DNA from: JALYXV01 sp963791545
GTDB lineage: Bacteria > Actinomycetota > Acidimicrobiia > Acidimicrobiales > Palsa-688
Reading direction: 5' to 3'
Length of the DNA stretch: 64,000 bases
Assembly (NCBI GenBank): GCA_963791545.1
Contig: CAWBSR010000004.1
Location: 1 to 64,000 of the forward strand
The notes below the pieces were generated by a model, which was given only the letters and a program-made list of their open reading frames with translations, searched no databases and was not told where the DNA came from. The first letter of the stretch is position 1. The number at the start of each line of letters is the position of its first letter. Both the position numbers and the translations under genes were made by a program. This document shows positions 17,490 to 26,401 of the stretch, in pieces.

Positions 17490-17653
17490 CCTAAGATCCA
17501 AACAGGCGTCTGCTCCGAAGAATAGAGGCAACAACCGCGCTCCGAAAGGACCTCATTCGGTGCCCCAGACAGCAGCATTCAGCACAATGTCGCGATGCTG
17601 ATCGGTGATGTGGTGCGGTGGTTCACCCACCGCGTCGGTGGTGTGGTCGCCTG

Positions 17654-19087
17654 ATGGGGCGCCCGCCGGGAGCCCCGACGACGGTCCCGTTCAGCGTGAT
17701 CGACCAAGCGGTGCACCTGCTCGACGTTCCGACCGCGCCGTGGAGCGTGCAGCTGGAAGTGCGGATCAATGGCCACCTGGATGAGACCCGCCTCCGCGAC
17801 GCCATCAGCGCCGCCCTGCGCCGCCATCCCATGGCCCGGGCCCACAAGAAGGCGTCGCGGCTTCGGGCCCGGCTGGACAGCTGGGTCATCGACCCCAGCG
17901 CCCGGCTGGACCCGCTGCGGGTGATCGACTGCCCCGACGACAAGTCACTGGCCGATGTCCGGGCCGACCTGCAGAGCATCTCCCCGCCGCTGATCGAGTC
18001 GCCGCCGTTGCGCCTTGTGCTGGCCCATCATCCCGATGGCGACATGGTGATGCTCAACGTCAACCACGCCGCCATGGACGGTTTCGGGTCCATGCGCGTG
18101 CTGCGCTCCATCGCCCGGGCCTACGCCGGAGCCCCCGATCCCATTCCGGAGCTGGATTTTGAAGCGACCCGGAACATCTCGGCACTGCGCGGCCAGGCGA
18201 CCTTCTCGATGCGGATGCGGCGCCAGTTGGAGTTGGTGTCCCGGTTGCGGGACCTGGTGGCCCCCCCGGCGCGGGTGGCCGGCGACGGTGCCGACGACCA
18301 GGAGGGGGGGTACGGGTTCGTGCACTCCCGCCTGACAAAGGAACAGACCCAGGCGATCCTGGAAGGGGCTAAGCCGGCCACGGTCAACGACGTCCTGGTG
18401 ACCGCGCTGCACCTGGCCATCGCCGACTGGAACGCCGAGCACGGCACCGCGTGCCGGCGCATCGGCGTGCTGGTCCCCGCCAACCTCCGGCCCAAGGAAT
18501 GGCGGGAGGAGATCGTGGGCAACTTCTCGCTGCCTGCCCGGATCTCCACGACGATCCGCGATCGGCGGACCCCCGACGGCGCCCTCCGCGCCGTTGCCGC
18601 CCAGACCAGGCGCAAGAAGCAGTTCGGGATGGGCACCGCGTTCATCGAGCTGCTGGGCCAGACCCGTTTGCTGCCCCTGTGGGCCAAACGGGTCCTGGTG
18701 ATGGCGCTGCCGCTGACCGGCAACCGCCTCGTCGACACCGCCATGCTCTCCAACCTGGGCCGGGTCGATACCCCCCCGTCGTTCGGGGCTGGGCCTGACG
18801 GTGGCGAGGCGAACGAGCTGTGGTTCTCGCCCCCGGCCCGGATGCCGCTCGGGCTCACGATCGGGGCGGCCACGATGGCGGGCCGGCTCCACCTGGTGCT
18901 GCGCTACCGCCACCGGCAGTTCGACCACGACGCCGCCACCCGCTTCGCCGATACCTACCTGCGCAAGCTGCAGCCGTTTTCGGGCCCGGTCACGGTTGAC
19001 CTGAGCGGGACCGCTCCACGCTATTCCGGCGCCCGGCCGGCCTCGAGGACGCGGCGGGCCAGGATCCTGGGAGCAATCAGGGTGTAG
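17654..19087 (+). CDS. Condensation-domain/WS-DGAT-like acyltransferase
   Basis: 477 residues from the ATG at 17654. The fold resembles the chloramphenicol-acetyltransferase-like superfamily that includes NRPS condensation domains, PapA and wax-ester/diacylglycerol acyltransferases. The active-site motif appears as NHAAMDGFG: the second, catalytic His and the Asp-Gly are kept, the first His is Asn. DVLVTALHLAIADWN and VPANLRPKEWREEIVGNFS match the C-terminal half of this superfamily. No carrier protein or NRPS is nearby, so a lipid or alcohol acyl acceptor is more likely. No ribosome-binding site is seen. Confidence 0.75.
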   Translation: MGRPPGAPTTVPFSVIDQAVHLLDVPTAPWSVQLEVRINGHLDETRLRDAISAALRRHPMARAHKKASRLRARLDSWVIDPSARLDPLRVIDCPDDKSLADVRADLQSISPPLIESPPLRLVLAHHPDGDMVMLNVNHAAMDGFGSMRVLRSIARAYAGAPDPIPELDFEATRNISALRGQATFSMRMRRQLELVSRLRDLVAPPARVAGDGADDQEGGYGFVHSRLTKEQTQAILEGAKPATVNDVLVTALHLAIADWNAEHGTACRRIGVLVPANLRPKEWREEIVGNFSLPARISTTIRDRRTPDGALRAVAAQTRRKKQFGMGTAFIELLGQTRLLPLWAKRVLVMALPLTGNRLVDTAMLSNLGRVDTPPSFGAGPDGGEANELWFSPPARMPLGLTIGAATMAGRLHLVLRYRHRQFDHDAATRFADTYLRKLQPFSGPVTVDLSGTAPRYSGARPASRTRRARILGAIRV

Positions 19088-19115
19088 GAGGTGACGACCC
19101 ACTCCTCGATGTTGC

Positions 19116-19910
19116 TCACCGGTTGACCTCCACGGTGTTGGTGACGGGGGCGTGGGCGGTCCACTTGCCAGTGTGGCCCGTCCACCGCAGGCCGCCGAAC
19201 GTGACCGTCGCCACCCCGTAGGGGCCCGCGTGGGCGATCAGCCAGCCAGCCACCTGCCAGCCCCGGGCCCCGTCGAGCGCGGCACCGAGAGCCGGAGAGC
19301 CGATGTCGGCCGATAGCTCCGCGGACATGAGCTGAGGTGCAGGTGGGAGCGGCTTTTCCCGGAGTTGGCAGGCGAAGGCGGCCGGGAGTTCGCCGGTCAG
19401 GGCCTGGGCCAGCACCCGGGCCTCGCCCTCCCATTGGGCGTAGGCGTCCCCCGCCGCGCTGTGCTGGACCGCCTGGGCCGCGTCGGCCACCGCCAGTGTC
19501 TCCCACTTGGGGACTCGGGCCAGGTGGGTGAAGAAGGCCTCGGCCGCGTACCGGGGCGTCATCACCTGCTGCTTGGTACCCCATCCCTGCGAGGGGCGTT
19601 GCTGGAACAATCCCAGCGAGTCGAGGTCCCCGTAAGGGAGGTTGTACAGCTTCGACTCCTGGAGGGCGGTCGCCAACGCCACCGTGACGGCGTGGTCGGG
19701 AAGGCCGAGCCGCTTGCCGACCGCGGCGATGGTGGCTGCGTTGGCGGCCTGGTCGCCGTCGAGGTCGTAAGTGGCGGTACCTGCCACCGCGTGGCACGGC
19801 AACCCGACCGGCGGGGCCGGGGAGTGGCCGCAACCGGCCAGACCCAGGGTCAGGACGGGAACCAGGGCGACCGCGGCCCGAGCCGCGCACCGTACTGCCC
19901 ACCACGTCAC
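19116..19910 (-). CDS. Lysozyme-fold lipoprotein, transglycosylase-like
   Basis: 264 residues with a lipobox (GLAGCGH). From about residue 55 it carries the actinobacterial signature ATALQESKLYNL followed by GDLDSLGLFQQRPSQGWGT, an SLT/lysozyme-like fold with the catalytic-type Glu in QES. Homologues are often labelled 'heavy metal transporter' in databases, which the sequence does not support. The role is probably peptidoglycan cleavage or binding at the cell surface. The GTG start at 19910 is supported by TAGGCT 6 bases upstream. Confidence 0.78.
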   Translation of the reverse strand: MTWWAVRCAARAAVALVPVLTLGLAGCGHSPAPPVGLPCHAVAGTATYDLDGDQAANAATIAAVGKRLGLPDHAVTVALATALQESKLYNLPYGDLDSLGLFQQRPSQGWGTKQQVMTPRYAAEAFFTHLARVPKWETLAVADAAQAVQHSAAGDAYAQWEGEARVLAQALTGELPAAFACQLREKPLPPAPQLMSAELSADIGSPALGAALDGARGWQVAGWLIAHAGPYGVATVTFGGLRWTGHTGKWTAHAPVTNTVEVNR

Positions 19911-19916
19911 CGTTGG

Positions 19917-19922
19917 AGCCTA
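19917..19922 (-). promoter_or_regulatory. Candidate -10 box (TAGGCT), leaderless type
   Basis: TANNNT 6 bases before the GTG of the lysozyme-fold lipoprotein gene. Confidence 0.45.
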
Positions 19923-20021
19923 AGGGGCGCTCGGTGATCCCTGGTGTCAGCGGGAACAGGGCCGTCGCCGTGACCTGGGTCGCCGGTTGCACTATCCCGG
20001 CCGCCCGGGGCCGCGGTGACC

Positions 20022-20885
20022 TCAGTCGCTGATGGAGTGCTGGAAGCGGCGCACCGCGATAGGGGCGCAGATCACGATGATTACGGCCGACGCGATCAGG
20101 GTGTAGGCGACCGGGTGCTGGAGCGACCACGGCGCATGTGGCCCCGCGTGGCCTCCGGGATTGCCGAACAGGGTCCGCAGGCCGCCCGCCAGTGAGGTCA
20201 CGGGATTCCACTCGGCGAAGGTCTTGAGCACGCCGGGGAGGGTGGAGGTGGGCACGAAGGTGCTGGCGACGAAGGTGAGGGGAAAGATCGCCACGAAGGC
20301 GACGCCCTGGACCGCCTGGGGCGTGGACAGGGAACTGCCGAGCAGCACCCCGATCCAGATCATGGCGAAGGCGAACATCACCAACAGCCCATAGGCGGCG
20401 GCGGCGTGCCAGACGTCGGTGTGGATCCGCCAGCCCACGATCAGGCCGCAGACGGACATGAACGCCATGGGCAGGAGGGTCTTCAGGAGGTTGGCCAGGG
20501 CATGGCCGCCCAGCACCGCGCCCCGTGCCATGGGGAGGGACCGGAAGCGATCCATGGCACCGTTGTTACGATCGGCGGCAATGGCCATGGCCACCCCGAA
20601 GGTCCCGCCGAAGACGATCGTCTGCGCGAAGATGCCGCCGATGAGGAACTCCCGGTAGCTGCCGCCTCCGGGGACCTGGATGGCGCCGCCGAAGACGTAG
20701 GCGAACAGCAGCACGAACATGATCGGCTGGATGGTGGCGTCGGCCAGGACCTCGGGTTCCCGGCGCATGTGCAACAGGCCCCGGCGGGCGACCACCCAGA
20801 CATCACGGAGCGGGGAGCCGTGCCTGGCGTCGGCCGGGGGCAGCGCAACCGCGGGGGTGATGGGGGCGGGAGCCGTCGTCGTCAT
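20022..20885 (-). CDS. ABC-2 type exporter permease (DrrB-like)
   Basis: 287 residues with six predicted membrane helices after a cytoplasmic N-terminus of about 50 residues. Features such as RREPEVLADATIQPIMFVLLF and PMARGAVLGGHALANLL match the daunorubicin-resistance (DrrB) permease type. Its ATG overlaps the stop of the ATPase by 4 bases. The pair would form an exporter for hydrophobic drugs or lipids; the substrate is unknown. Confidence 0.9.
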   Translation of the reverse strand: MTTTAPAPITPAVALPPADARHGSPLRDVWVVARRGLLHMRREPEVLADATIQPIMFVLLFAYVFGGAIQVPGGGSYREFLIGGIFAQTIVFGGTFGVAMAIAADRNNGAMDRFRSLPMARGAVLGGHALANLLKTLLPMAFMSVCGLIVGWRIHTDVWHAAAAYGLLVMFAFAMIWIGVLLGSSLSTPQAVQGVAFVAIFPLTFVASTFVPTSTLPGVLKTFAEWNPVTSLAGGLRTLFGNPGGHAGPHAPWSLQHPVAYTLIASAVIIVICAPIAVRRFQHSISD

Positions 20886-21868
20886 CTCAGGGCCTCTTCC
20901 AGAGCCGGATCTTCTCCTGGGGTGGGCCGACTGTCGCTGGTCAGGGTCAGGAAGACGTCGTCGAGGGTGGGCTGGTGCAGTCCCAGGTCCTCGACGTCGA
21001 TCCCTGCCGACACCAACTCGGTCGCCACCGCGGCAATGGCGGACGCCCCCGCCGCGGCAGGAGCGGTTACCCGACGGGTGGCCGGGTCGACGCCGGCCCG
21101 CACCCCGACAATCCGCTCCACCAGCTCCGCCACCCGGGCCAGGTCGGAGGGGTGGACGGGGACGACCACCAACTGGTCGCCGCCGATCTGGCGTTTCAGC
21201 TGGCGGGCGTCGCCGCGGGCGATCACCCGGCCGTGGTCGATCACCACGATGTCGTCGGCCAGCCGCTCCGCCTCCTCCAGGTACTGGGTGGTCAACAACA
21301 CGGTGGTGCCACCGTCAACGAGGGTGTCCAGGACGGCCCACAGCTCGTTGCGTCCCCGGGGGTCGAGGCCGGTAGTGGGCTCGTCGAGGAACAGCACCTC
21401 CGGCCCTGCGACCAGCGTCGCCGCCAAGTCCAGGCGCCGCCGCATGCCACCCGAATACTCCTTGGCCAACTTGTCGCCCGCGTCCATCAAGGAGAACTGC
21501 TCCAGAAGCTCCCTGCCCCGCCGACGGGACGTGGCCCGTCCGAGATGGTGGAGCTCGCCGATCATGACCAGGTTTTCGAGCCCGGAAAGCAGGCCGTCCA
21601 CGGTGGCGTCCTGGGCCGCCAAGCCGATGCGGCGCCGGACCTCCTGGGGATCCTTCTCGACGTCGAAGCCCGCCACCCGGGCCCGGCCACCGTCGGGTCG
21701 GGAGAGAGTCGTGAGAATCCGCACTGCCGTCGTCTTCCCGGCCCCGTTGGGGCCGAGCAAGCCACAGACCGATCCGGTGGCGACCGCCAGATCGACGCCC
21801 GCCAGGGCCAGGCTGTCGCCGTAGCGCTTCTGCAGTTCGGTGGCCTCGATGGCGTAGGTGGACGACAT
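20882..21868 (-). CDS. ABC exporter ATP-binding protein (DrrA-like)
   Basis: 328 residues. Walker A GPNGAGKTTAV, signature YSGGMRRRLDLAATL, Walker B VLFLDEPTTGLD, and the DrrA-type C-terminal domain of about 100 residues ending HQPTLDDVFLTLT. It drives the permease encoded immediately downstream with a 4-base overlap. TAGCGT 8 bases before the ATG suggests a leaderless transcript. No regulator gene is next to it. Confidence 0.93.
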   Translation of the reverse strand: MSSTYAIEATELQKRYGDSLALAGVDLAVATGSVCGLLGPNGAGKTTAVRILTTLSRPDGGRARVAGFDVEKDPQEVRRRIGLAAQDATVDGLLSGLENLVMIGELHHLGRATSRRRGRELLEQFSLMDAGDKLAKEYSGGMRRRLDLAATLVAGPEVLFLDEPTTGLDPRGRNELWAVLDTLVDGGTTVLLTTQYLEEAERLADDIVVIDHGRVIARGDARQLKRQIGGDQLVVVPVHPSDLARVAELVERIVGVRAGVDPATRRVTAPAAAGASAIAAVATELVSAGIDVEDLGLHQPTLDDVFLTLTSDSRPTPGEDPALEEALR

Positions 21869-21876
21869 TGCGGCCC

Positions 21877-21882
21877 ACGCTA
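21877..21882 (-). promoter_or_regulatory. Candidate -10 box (TAGCGT) of the Drr-type operon
   Basis: TANNNT 8 bases before the ATG of the ATPase gene; no Shine-Dalgarno sequence. Confidence 0.45.
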
Positions 21883-21913
21883 CCGGTACCCCCCGGTGGG
21901 CCCGCCACCAAAT

Positions 21914-22876
21914 TTACGCGACCGAAGAGGGAGGCGGACCCGCCCCTGGCTGGAAACCAACCGCTATCCCGTTTAGGTCTCCGACGGCGGCGCCCGCCTC
22001 AGCCAGTTGATGGGCCAACGAGTCCGCCTCCGCCTGTTGGACGGCCGCGGCTCCGAGTACCTTGTCCGCCCGTCGCCGGGCGTCGGCGGAGCGCTCCAGG
22101 ACGACCTGGGCCTGAGCCGCCAGTTTTGCCCCCTCGGCCGCCAGACGGTCGGCGTCGGCGGCCATGGCGGCCCCCTCCGCGGCCAGGCGCTGCGCCTCAA
22201 GGCGGACCTGGTGGCGCCGTTCGATCAGGCGGCGGATCCGCTGGCGGTCGGCCTCGCTGCGCTTGCCGTGGGCATCGTGGTCGGGCCGCTCGTCGGGCGG
22301 GACCGGCTCCGGCTCCCCCGCCGACAGCTCCGGCTCCTCCGCCGACGGCTGCGACTTCGACTGCGGGACTGTGAGGGCGTCGATCCCGAATCCCGGTGCC
22401 TCGCGGTCGCCGTCGAGCATCCCTTGGCCGAGCAGGGCGGCCACCGACTCGTCCACGATCGCGGCCCGCAAGGTCGCCGCCAGGCGCTGGCCCATGACGC
22501 CGGTGGCGGTGTAGCCGCCGCCCTCCAGCCGACTCACGGCGTCGGCCACGACTGCATCGACAGCCGTGCGCTCCTCGGCTCTCGCCGGTCGGAGCTGTGA
22601 GGCGTCGCCCTGCAAGGCCTGCTCCATGGCGGCGCGCAGCCGGGCCCCGGCCTGATGCAGCGCCTCGAGGAGATCCGGTGCCTCCCGGGCCACCTGGTTG
22701 AGGGCCCACGCGGTAAGAGGGGGCCGGCGCCGCTTGGCCACCCGGGCCGCGCCCGCCTGGTTGCCCTCGGAGCGCAACCGCTTGGCCAGGGCATCGCGGG
22801 CCGCGATGAACTGCTCCGGCACCACTCCGTAGAGAGCGGCCTCGGACGATGCCTCGGCGGGGGCGGATTCCGGCAC
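21914..22876 (-). CDS. Coiled-coil protein of unknown function, actinobacterial type
   Basis: 320 residues. The N-terminal 70 residues (LYGVVPEQFIAARDALAKRL, then RPPLTAWALNQVARE) match a recurrent unnamed actinobacterial family. The centre is helical, the region 175-205 is Pro/Glu-rich, and residues about 205-295 form a long Ala/Arg/Glu-rich coiled coil. There is no membrane segment. It starts at a GTG 8 bases beyond the stop of the haemoglobin gene, so the two may share a transcript. Function cannot be assigned. Confidence 0.7.
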   Translation of the reverse strand: MPESAPAEASSEAALYGVVPEQFIAARDALAKRLRSEGNQAGAARVAKRRRPPLTAWALNQVAREAPDLLEALHQAGARLRAAMEQALQGDASQLRPARAEERTAVDAVVADAVSRLEGGGYTATGVMGQRLAATLRAAIVDESVAALLGQGMLDGDREAPGFGIDALTVPQSKSQPSAEEPELSAGEPEPVPPDERPDHDAHGKRSEADRQRIRRLIERRHQVRLEAQRLAAEGAAMAADADRLAAEGAKLAAQAQVVLERSADARRRADKVLGAAAVQQAEADSLAHQLAEAGAAVGDLNGIAVGFQPGAGPPPSSVA

Positions 22877-22883
22877 GGTCGGA

Positions 22884-23267
22884 CTACTCGTGATTGACCA
22901 AGAAGTTGGTGGTGTGCTCGAAATAGGCGAGAAGTTCCGCCTCGTCGCCGGGCGCGGCTCCGGCGTCGCGCACCGCGTCGCGCATCAGCCGGAACCAGGC
23001 ATCACGCTCGGCGGGGCCAATCGCAAAGGGAAAATGGCGCATCCGCAGCCGGGGATGACCGCGCTGGGCGCTGTAATCCGCCGGTCCTCCCCAGTACTGG
23101 ATCAGGAATCCGGTCAGCCGCTGCCGTGGTCCTTCGAGGTCCTCGGGATACAAGGGCCGCAGCACCGGGTCCGACGCCACCGCCCGGTAGAAGCGGGCCA
23201 CCAGATCGGTGAACCATGGGGTCCCGCCGACTCGTTCGTACAACGTCGACTGTTCCGTGTCGCTCAC
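22884..23267 (-). CDS. Truncated haemoglobin (group II, GlbO-like)
   Basis: 127 residues from the GTG at 23267. The two-on-two globin fold is shown by LYERVGGTPWFTDLVARFY, the proximal-His region HPRLRMRHFPF, and RDAWFRLMRDAV with the G-helix Trp typical of group II. Such proteins bind O2 and NO and may act in oxidative or nitrosative defence. The GTG at 23267 is preferred to the one at 23276 because TAGCGT lies exactly 7 bases upstream of it. It is divergent from a short conserved gene. Confidence 0.9.
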   Translation of the reverse strand: MSDTEQSTLYERVGGTPWFTDLVARFYRAVASDPVLRPLYPEDLEGPRQRLTGFLIQYWGGPADYSAQRGHPRLRMRHFPFAIGPAERDAWFRLMRDAVRDAGAAPGDEAELLAYFEHTTNFLVNHE

Positions 23268-23274
23268 CGCTATC

Positions 23275-23280
23275 ACGCTA
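23275..23280 (-). promoter_or_regulatory. Candidate -10 box (TAGCGT) of the haemoglobin gene
   Basis: TANNNT 7 bases before the GTG at 23267. It faces away from the TACCGT box of the divergent gene, 10 bases off. Confidence 0.5.
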
Positions 23281-23290
23281 CGCCCGGCAC

Positions 23291-23296
23291 TACCGT
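23291..23296 (+). promoter_or_regulatory. Candidate -10 box (TACCGT) of the divergent small gene
   Basis: TANNNT 6 bases before the ATG at 23303; no Shine-Dalgarno sequence. Confidence 0.45.
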
Positions 23297-23302
23297 CGGC
23301 CC

Positions 23303-23596
23303 ATGGACCTTTCCCCGGCCGCGGAACTCTTCCGGCAATCGGTGTCCACCATGGCCGAGATGCCTGGGGCCATCCAGCAGCGCATCAACCGCGCCTACCT
23401 CAACGGTCTCAGCCAAGTGGTGATCGATGACGTGGCCGGCGACCTCCGGCCCCGGGTCCAAGCGTTGCTCACCCGGCTGGGCGCGACACCCATGACCCGC
23501 ACCATGCTCACCGACGACGAGGGGGCGGCGGTGGGCAAGGAGATCGTGGCGCTCGCCTTTGACCTGTGCCGCCACGACTGGTCATCAGCCCCCTAG
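23303..23596 (+). CDS. Short conserved-looking protein, function unknown
   Basis: 97 residues starting MDLSPAAELFRQSV, predicted all-helical and soluble. Two helices (GAIQQRINRAYLNGL and RPRVQALLTRLG) are separated by an acidic turn. The start is set by TACCGT 6 bases upstream. Its last 12 bases overlap the end of the convergent zincin gene. I do not recognise the family. Confidence 0.6.
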   Translation: MDLSPAAELFRQSVSTMAEMPGAIQQRINRAYLNGLSQVVIDDVAGDLRPRVQALLTRLGATPMTRTMLTDDEGAAVGKEIVALAFDLCRHDWSSAP

Positions 23597-24802
23597 CGAG
23601 GCCCGCGGGAAGAAGCGCTCCATGACCTCGCCGAAGAACCGGGCCGCTGGCGGGGGGTCGGCGCGGGTACACCACCATTGGGTGAACAACTCCGCGGTCG
23701 CCTCCTTGGGGTTGGTGGTCGCGTAGTTCGAGACCTCGGCCGCCAGCCGGGCCCGGGCCACCTGCCATTCCGGCGCCGCTTGGGCCGACCCGCCCTTGAG
23801 GACGTGCTCCAGGGTGTCCACCCCGAAGTAGCCACCCACAACTCGGCGGAATTCGACGCTGTTACGGTACTGGCCGCTCTCGTAGCCGAATTCGATCTGG
23901 TGCCAGAGCTCATGGGCAACGACCGAGTCGACACGGGTTAGGGGGGGCAGCACCGTGACGGGGCCCCGATGGGCCGCCTGTTCCGGCGACCGGGTCGCAT
24001 GACGCTCGTGCCGTTGGCGGTCCAGGACCTCCAGCTGGCGGGCCAGGGCGAACGCCGGGTTGAGGTGAACATCGCGCACATAGGCCTCCGCCAAGCCCGC
24101 GATATCGCCGCTGCGCAGACCGGGGATGGACTGGTCGAAGAACATCCTCACCTTGTCGGCATGGGGGTGGAACCGCCGCCGGATCGCCATGGCAGTGTCG
24201 ACGGCCATGGCCACACACTCCGCCATGACGTCGTCGTTGAGGGGGACCGCGACCCACAGCGGCTTGACGCGGGACCCGTCGCTGACAGTGAGATGGATGG
24301 TGCCCGTCACCCCCGACGAGGCGCTGCGCAGCGCCGAGCGCAACCAACCGGCGGGTCGCTTGGCGGCGGCAACGGTCATGGCGGGGAGGAACAACTCCAG
24401 GTCCGAGAGGAACCGGTCCTCGAGCGAGCCTGACCGAGGTGGCACCGGCTGAAGCCCCCGAGGATCGACGGTGAGGGACAGCGCCCCCCGCAGTGGTCCC
24501 ACAAAGCCGACCCCCCGGGCCACGTGGCGGAGCAGCAGTGGCGAGCCCACCGGGACCATGACCGGGGAGCGGTGCTCGGCGCGAGCCATCCCGATGACCG
24601 CCAACAGCAGAGATCGCCACTCGACGCCCATGACGGCGCCCTCGTCGTCAACCGCCAGCCGCAGGTCGTTGCTGTCCTGCGCCGCGACCAGGCGGGCCAG
24701 CCACCGGCCATCCATCCCGATCAGGAAGTGGCGCCCGCCGCGGTCGTCGATGAATTCCGGTCGGAGCTCGATCCGGCGTTGCGGGTCGTCGGGCCCGATC
24801 AT
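23585..24802 (-). CDS. Putative zinc metalloprotease-fold protein (zincin-like)
   Basis: 405 residues with no signal peptide. Near residue 300 is VVAHELWHQIEFGYES, an HExxH zinc site (HELWH); a possible third ligand lies in the acidic segment following, for example ATAELF near 380. The context VDSVVAHELWHQ resembles unnamed actinobacterial zincins in which the gluzincin helix is kept. Residues 1-290 match nothing I know. Whether it cleaves peptides is inference from the motif alone. Confidence 0.6.
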   Translation of the reverse strand: MIGPDDPQRRIELRPEFIDDRGGRHFLIGMDGRWLARLVAAQDSNDLRLAVDDEGAVMGVEWRSLLLAVIGMARAEHRSPVMVPVGSPLLLRHVARGVGFVGPLRGALSLTVDPRGLQPVPPRSGSLEDRFLSDLELFLPAMTVAAAKRPAGWLRSALRSASSGVTGTIHLTVSDGSRVKPLWVAVPLNDDVMAECVAMAVDTAMAIRRRFHPHADKVRMFFDQSIPGLRSGDIAGLAEAYVRDVHLNPAFALARQLEVLDRQRHERHATRSPEQAAHRGPVTVLPPLTRVDSVVAHELWHQIEFGYESGQYRNSVEFRRVVGGYFGVDTLEHVLKGGSAQAAPEWQVARARLAAEVSNYATTNPKEATAELFTQWWCTRADPPPAARFFGEVMERFFPRASLGG

Positions 24803-24870
24803 GGCGTTGAACAGGGTGGCACGCGCGGGGCCCGCTCAGGTCGCGAGAGCCTGCCGCCGATACCTCTCTG

Positions 24871-26169
24871 GTGAGATCGAGAAGGGCGACTGCTCCGCCA
24901 CCCCCCGTCAGCGTGCCCGACGGCTACCGCAATCTCAACGTCGCCGAGGTGCTGGCCGACCTCCCCAGCCTTGACCGGGCCCAGCTGGAGCTGGTCAAGT
25001 CCCTGGAGGAGGCGGGGGATCGGCGGCCGGTCATCTTGGACCGCGTCGCCGACCTGATGGTCGTCCAGGAGGCCGCCGCCCACGTGCGGTCGGCGGACCT
25101 GGGCAACGCCGCCGCGCCGGCGCCACCCGTCCCCCCGCCGGCTCCCAACAGGGACCTCTCCCCGGATCTTCTCGCCCAGATGGGCGGCCTGTTGGCCAAG
25201 GAAACGGCCCGGAGGAGCCAGGACTTCCAAGCCGCCTGGCCATTGCCGGAAACCGAGCCGCCGGTGCCGGGGTCAATGGAATCGATCGCGGCCCCGCCCA
25301 CCGCAGTCGCCACGGGAGCCCCGGTCGTCAACGCTCCCAAAGCCCAAAAAGTGGGCACGGGACCAAAGGAACCCAAGGCATCCAGAGCACCCAGGGATTC
25401 CAAAGCTGCGAAGGCGCCCAAGCGCCCCCGGGGCTCGTCCTCGACCCGCCCCCTGGGGGGCCACCTCGGGGCCTCCCCCGGCTTACCGACGGGGCACATC
25501 GTGCCCGGCGACGGACGGCGGTCGCGTAGCGGTAAATCGGGCCCGCGCTTCCTCAAGGCCGTGATGGCCCTGGTGATCCTGGGTGGGCTGGCCGCGGGGG
25601 GCTTGGTGGTCTGGCAACGCATCAACAAGTCGCCGGCGACGGCTCCGGTGATCGTCCCCTCGGCGGCCTCGGCACCCGCGGCCCGGACTCTCATCCTGCA
25701 GGCCATCCCGGGTACCGGCTACATCCTCCAGCATCCAGGTACCCCGCCGGCTCCGATCACCCTGGCCACCGCCGCCGTCGAAGACGGGACCACCGACGCC
25801 ACTGCGGTCTTGACCAAGGACGGGTACCGCAACGGATCTCGCCAGATCTGGAGCAACACCACCCACGCCGGGTTCGTGTCGCTGACGGTCCTGCAGTTCC
25901 GGACCGCGCCCGGAGCTATCGCCTACAGCCAGCGGTTGATCGCGGCGGCCACCGGCAAGCCCGTTGCTCCCCCCAGGTTCCCGGTGGCCGGCGTCGCCGG
26001 TGCCGTCGGCCTCGGCCCGACCTCGGTCAATCGCACCGCCCAGGTCATCTTCACCCGGGGCCCCTACCTGGTGAAGGTCGTGGTCGACAACGGGAACTCC
26101 GTCCCTGGCGGGGCCGACCAGGCCACCGTCGTCGCGGCCAACCAGTACCGCGCCCTCCCCTCGCAGTAG
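24871..26169 (+). CDS. Single-pass membrane protein with N-terminal helical domain
   Basis: 432 residues. Residues about 15-70 (YRNLNVAEVLADLPSLDRAQ ... LVKSLEEAGDRRPVILDRVADL) form a small helical domain that recurs in actinobacterial membrane proteins. An Ala/Pro/Lys-rich linker precedes a membrane helix (about 227-246, AVMALVILGGLAAGGLVVW), and the C-terminal 180 residues form an extracytoplasmic domain with VSLTVLQFRT-like strands. The N-terminus would be cytoplasmic. The GTG start is not supported by a clear signal. Function is unknown; a scaffold or signalling role is possible. Confidence 0.65.
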   Translation: MRSRRATAPPPPVSVPDGYRNLNVAEVLADLPSLDRAQLELVKSLEEAGDRRPVILDRVADLMVVQEAAAHVRSADLGNAAAPAPPVPPPAPNRDLSPDLLAQMGGLLAKETARRSQDFQAAWPLPETEPPVPGSMESIAAPPTAVATGAPVVNAPKAQKVGTGPKEPKASRAPRDSKAAKAPKRPRGSSSTRPLGGHLGASPGLPTGHIVPGDGRRSRSGKSGPRFLKAVMALVILGGLAAGGLVVWQRINKSPATAPVIVPSAASAPAARTLILQAIPGTGYILQHPGTPPAPITLATAAVEDGTTDATAVLTKDGYRNGSRQIWSNTTHAGFVSLTVLQFRTAPGAIAYSQRLIAAATGKPVAPPRFPVAGVAGAVGLGPTSVNRTAQVIFTRGPYLVKVVVDNGNSVPGGADQATVVAANQYRALPSQ

Positions 26170-26172
26170 CGT
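26167..26172 (+). promoter_or_regulatory. Candidate -10 box (TAGCGT) of the ferredoxin-reductase operon
   Basis: TANNNT 7 bases before the ferredoxin ATG. Its first three bases are the stop codon of the preceding gene. Confidence 0.45.
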
Positions 26173-26179
26173 TCCACCC

Positions 26180-26371
26180 ATGCGAGTGGTGGTTGATTTC
26201 GACAAGTGCAAGAGCAATGCCGTCTGCATGGGGGTGGCCCCCGAAGTGTTCGAAGTCCGCGACGACAATTTCCTCTACATCCTCCAGGACGAGCCGCCCG
26301 AAGCGCTCCGGCCCAAGGTGGACCAAGCCGTCCGGGACTGCCCGACCAACGCCATTTCGATCGAAGAGTGA
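26180..26371 (+). CDS. Ferredoxin, [3Fe-4S] type (cytochrome P450 partner class)
   Basis: 63 residues, one small ferredoxin domain. Only three cluster cysteines are visible: CKSNAVC (C-x5-C) and the CP in RDCPTNAISIEE. The missing fourth Cys marks the [3Fe-4S] ferredoxins that feed actinobacterial cytochrome P450s. The ferredoxin reductase gene begins 30 bases downstream, so the two form an NAD(P)H-to-ferredoxin electron chain. No P450 is encoded in the window, so the terminal acceptor lies elsewhere. Confidence 0.9.
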   Translation: MRVVVDFDKCKSNAVCMGVAPEVFEVRDDNFLYILQDEPPEALRPKVDQAVRDCPTNAISIEE

Positions 26372-26401
26372 GCCGCGGCCGCCTCGACGGCCCACGCTGA
26401 C

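Noticed and set aside
17945..19102. 385-residue minus-strand frame opposite the condensation-like gene
   Set aside because: Shadow of the plus-strand gene, which carries the NHAAMDG active site.
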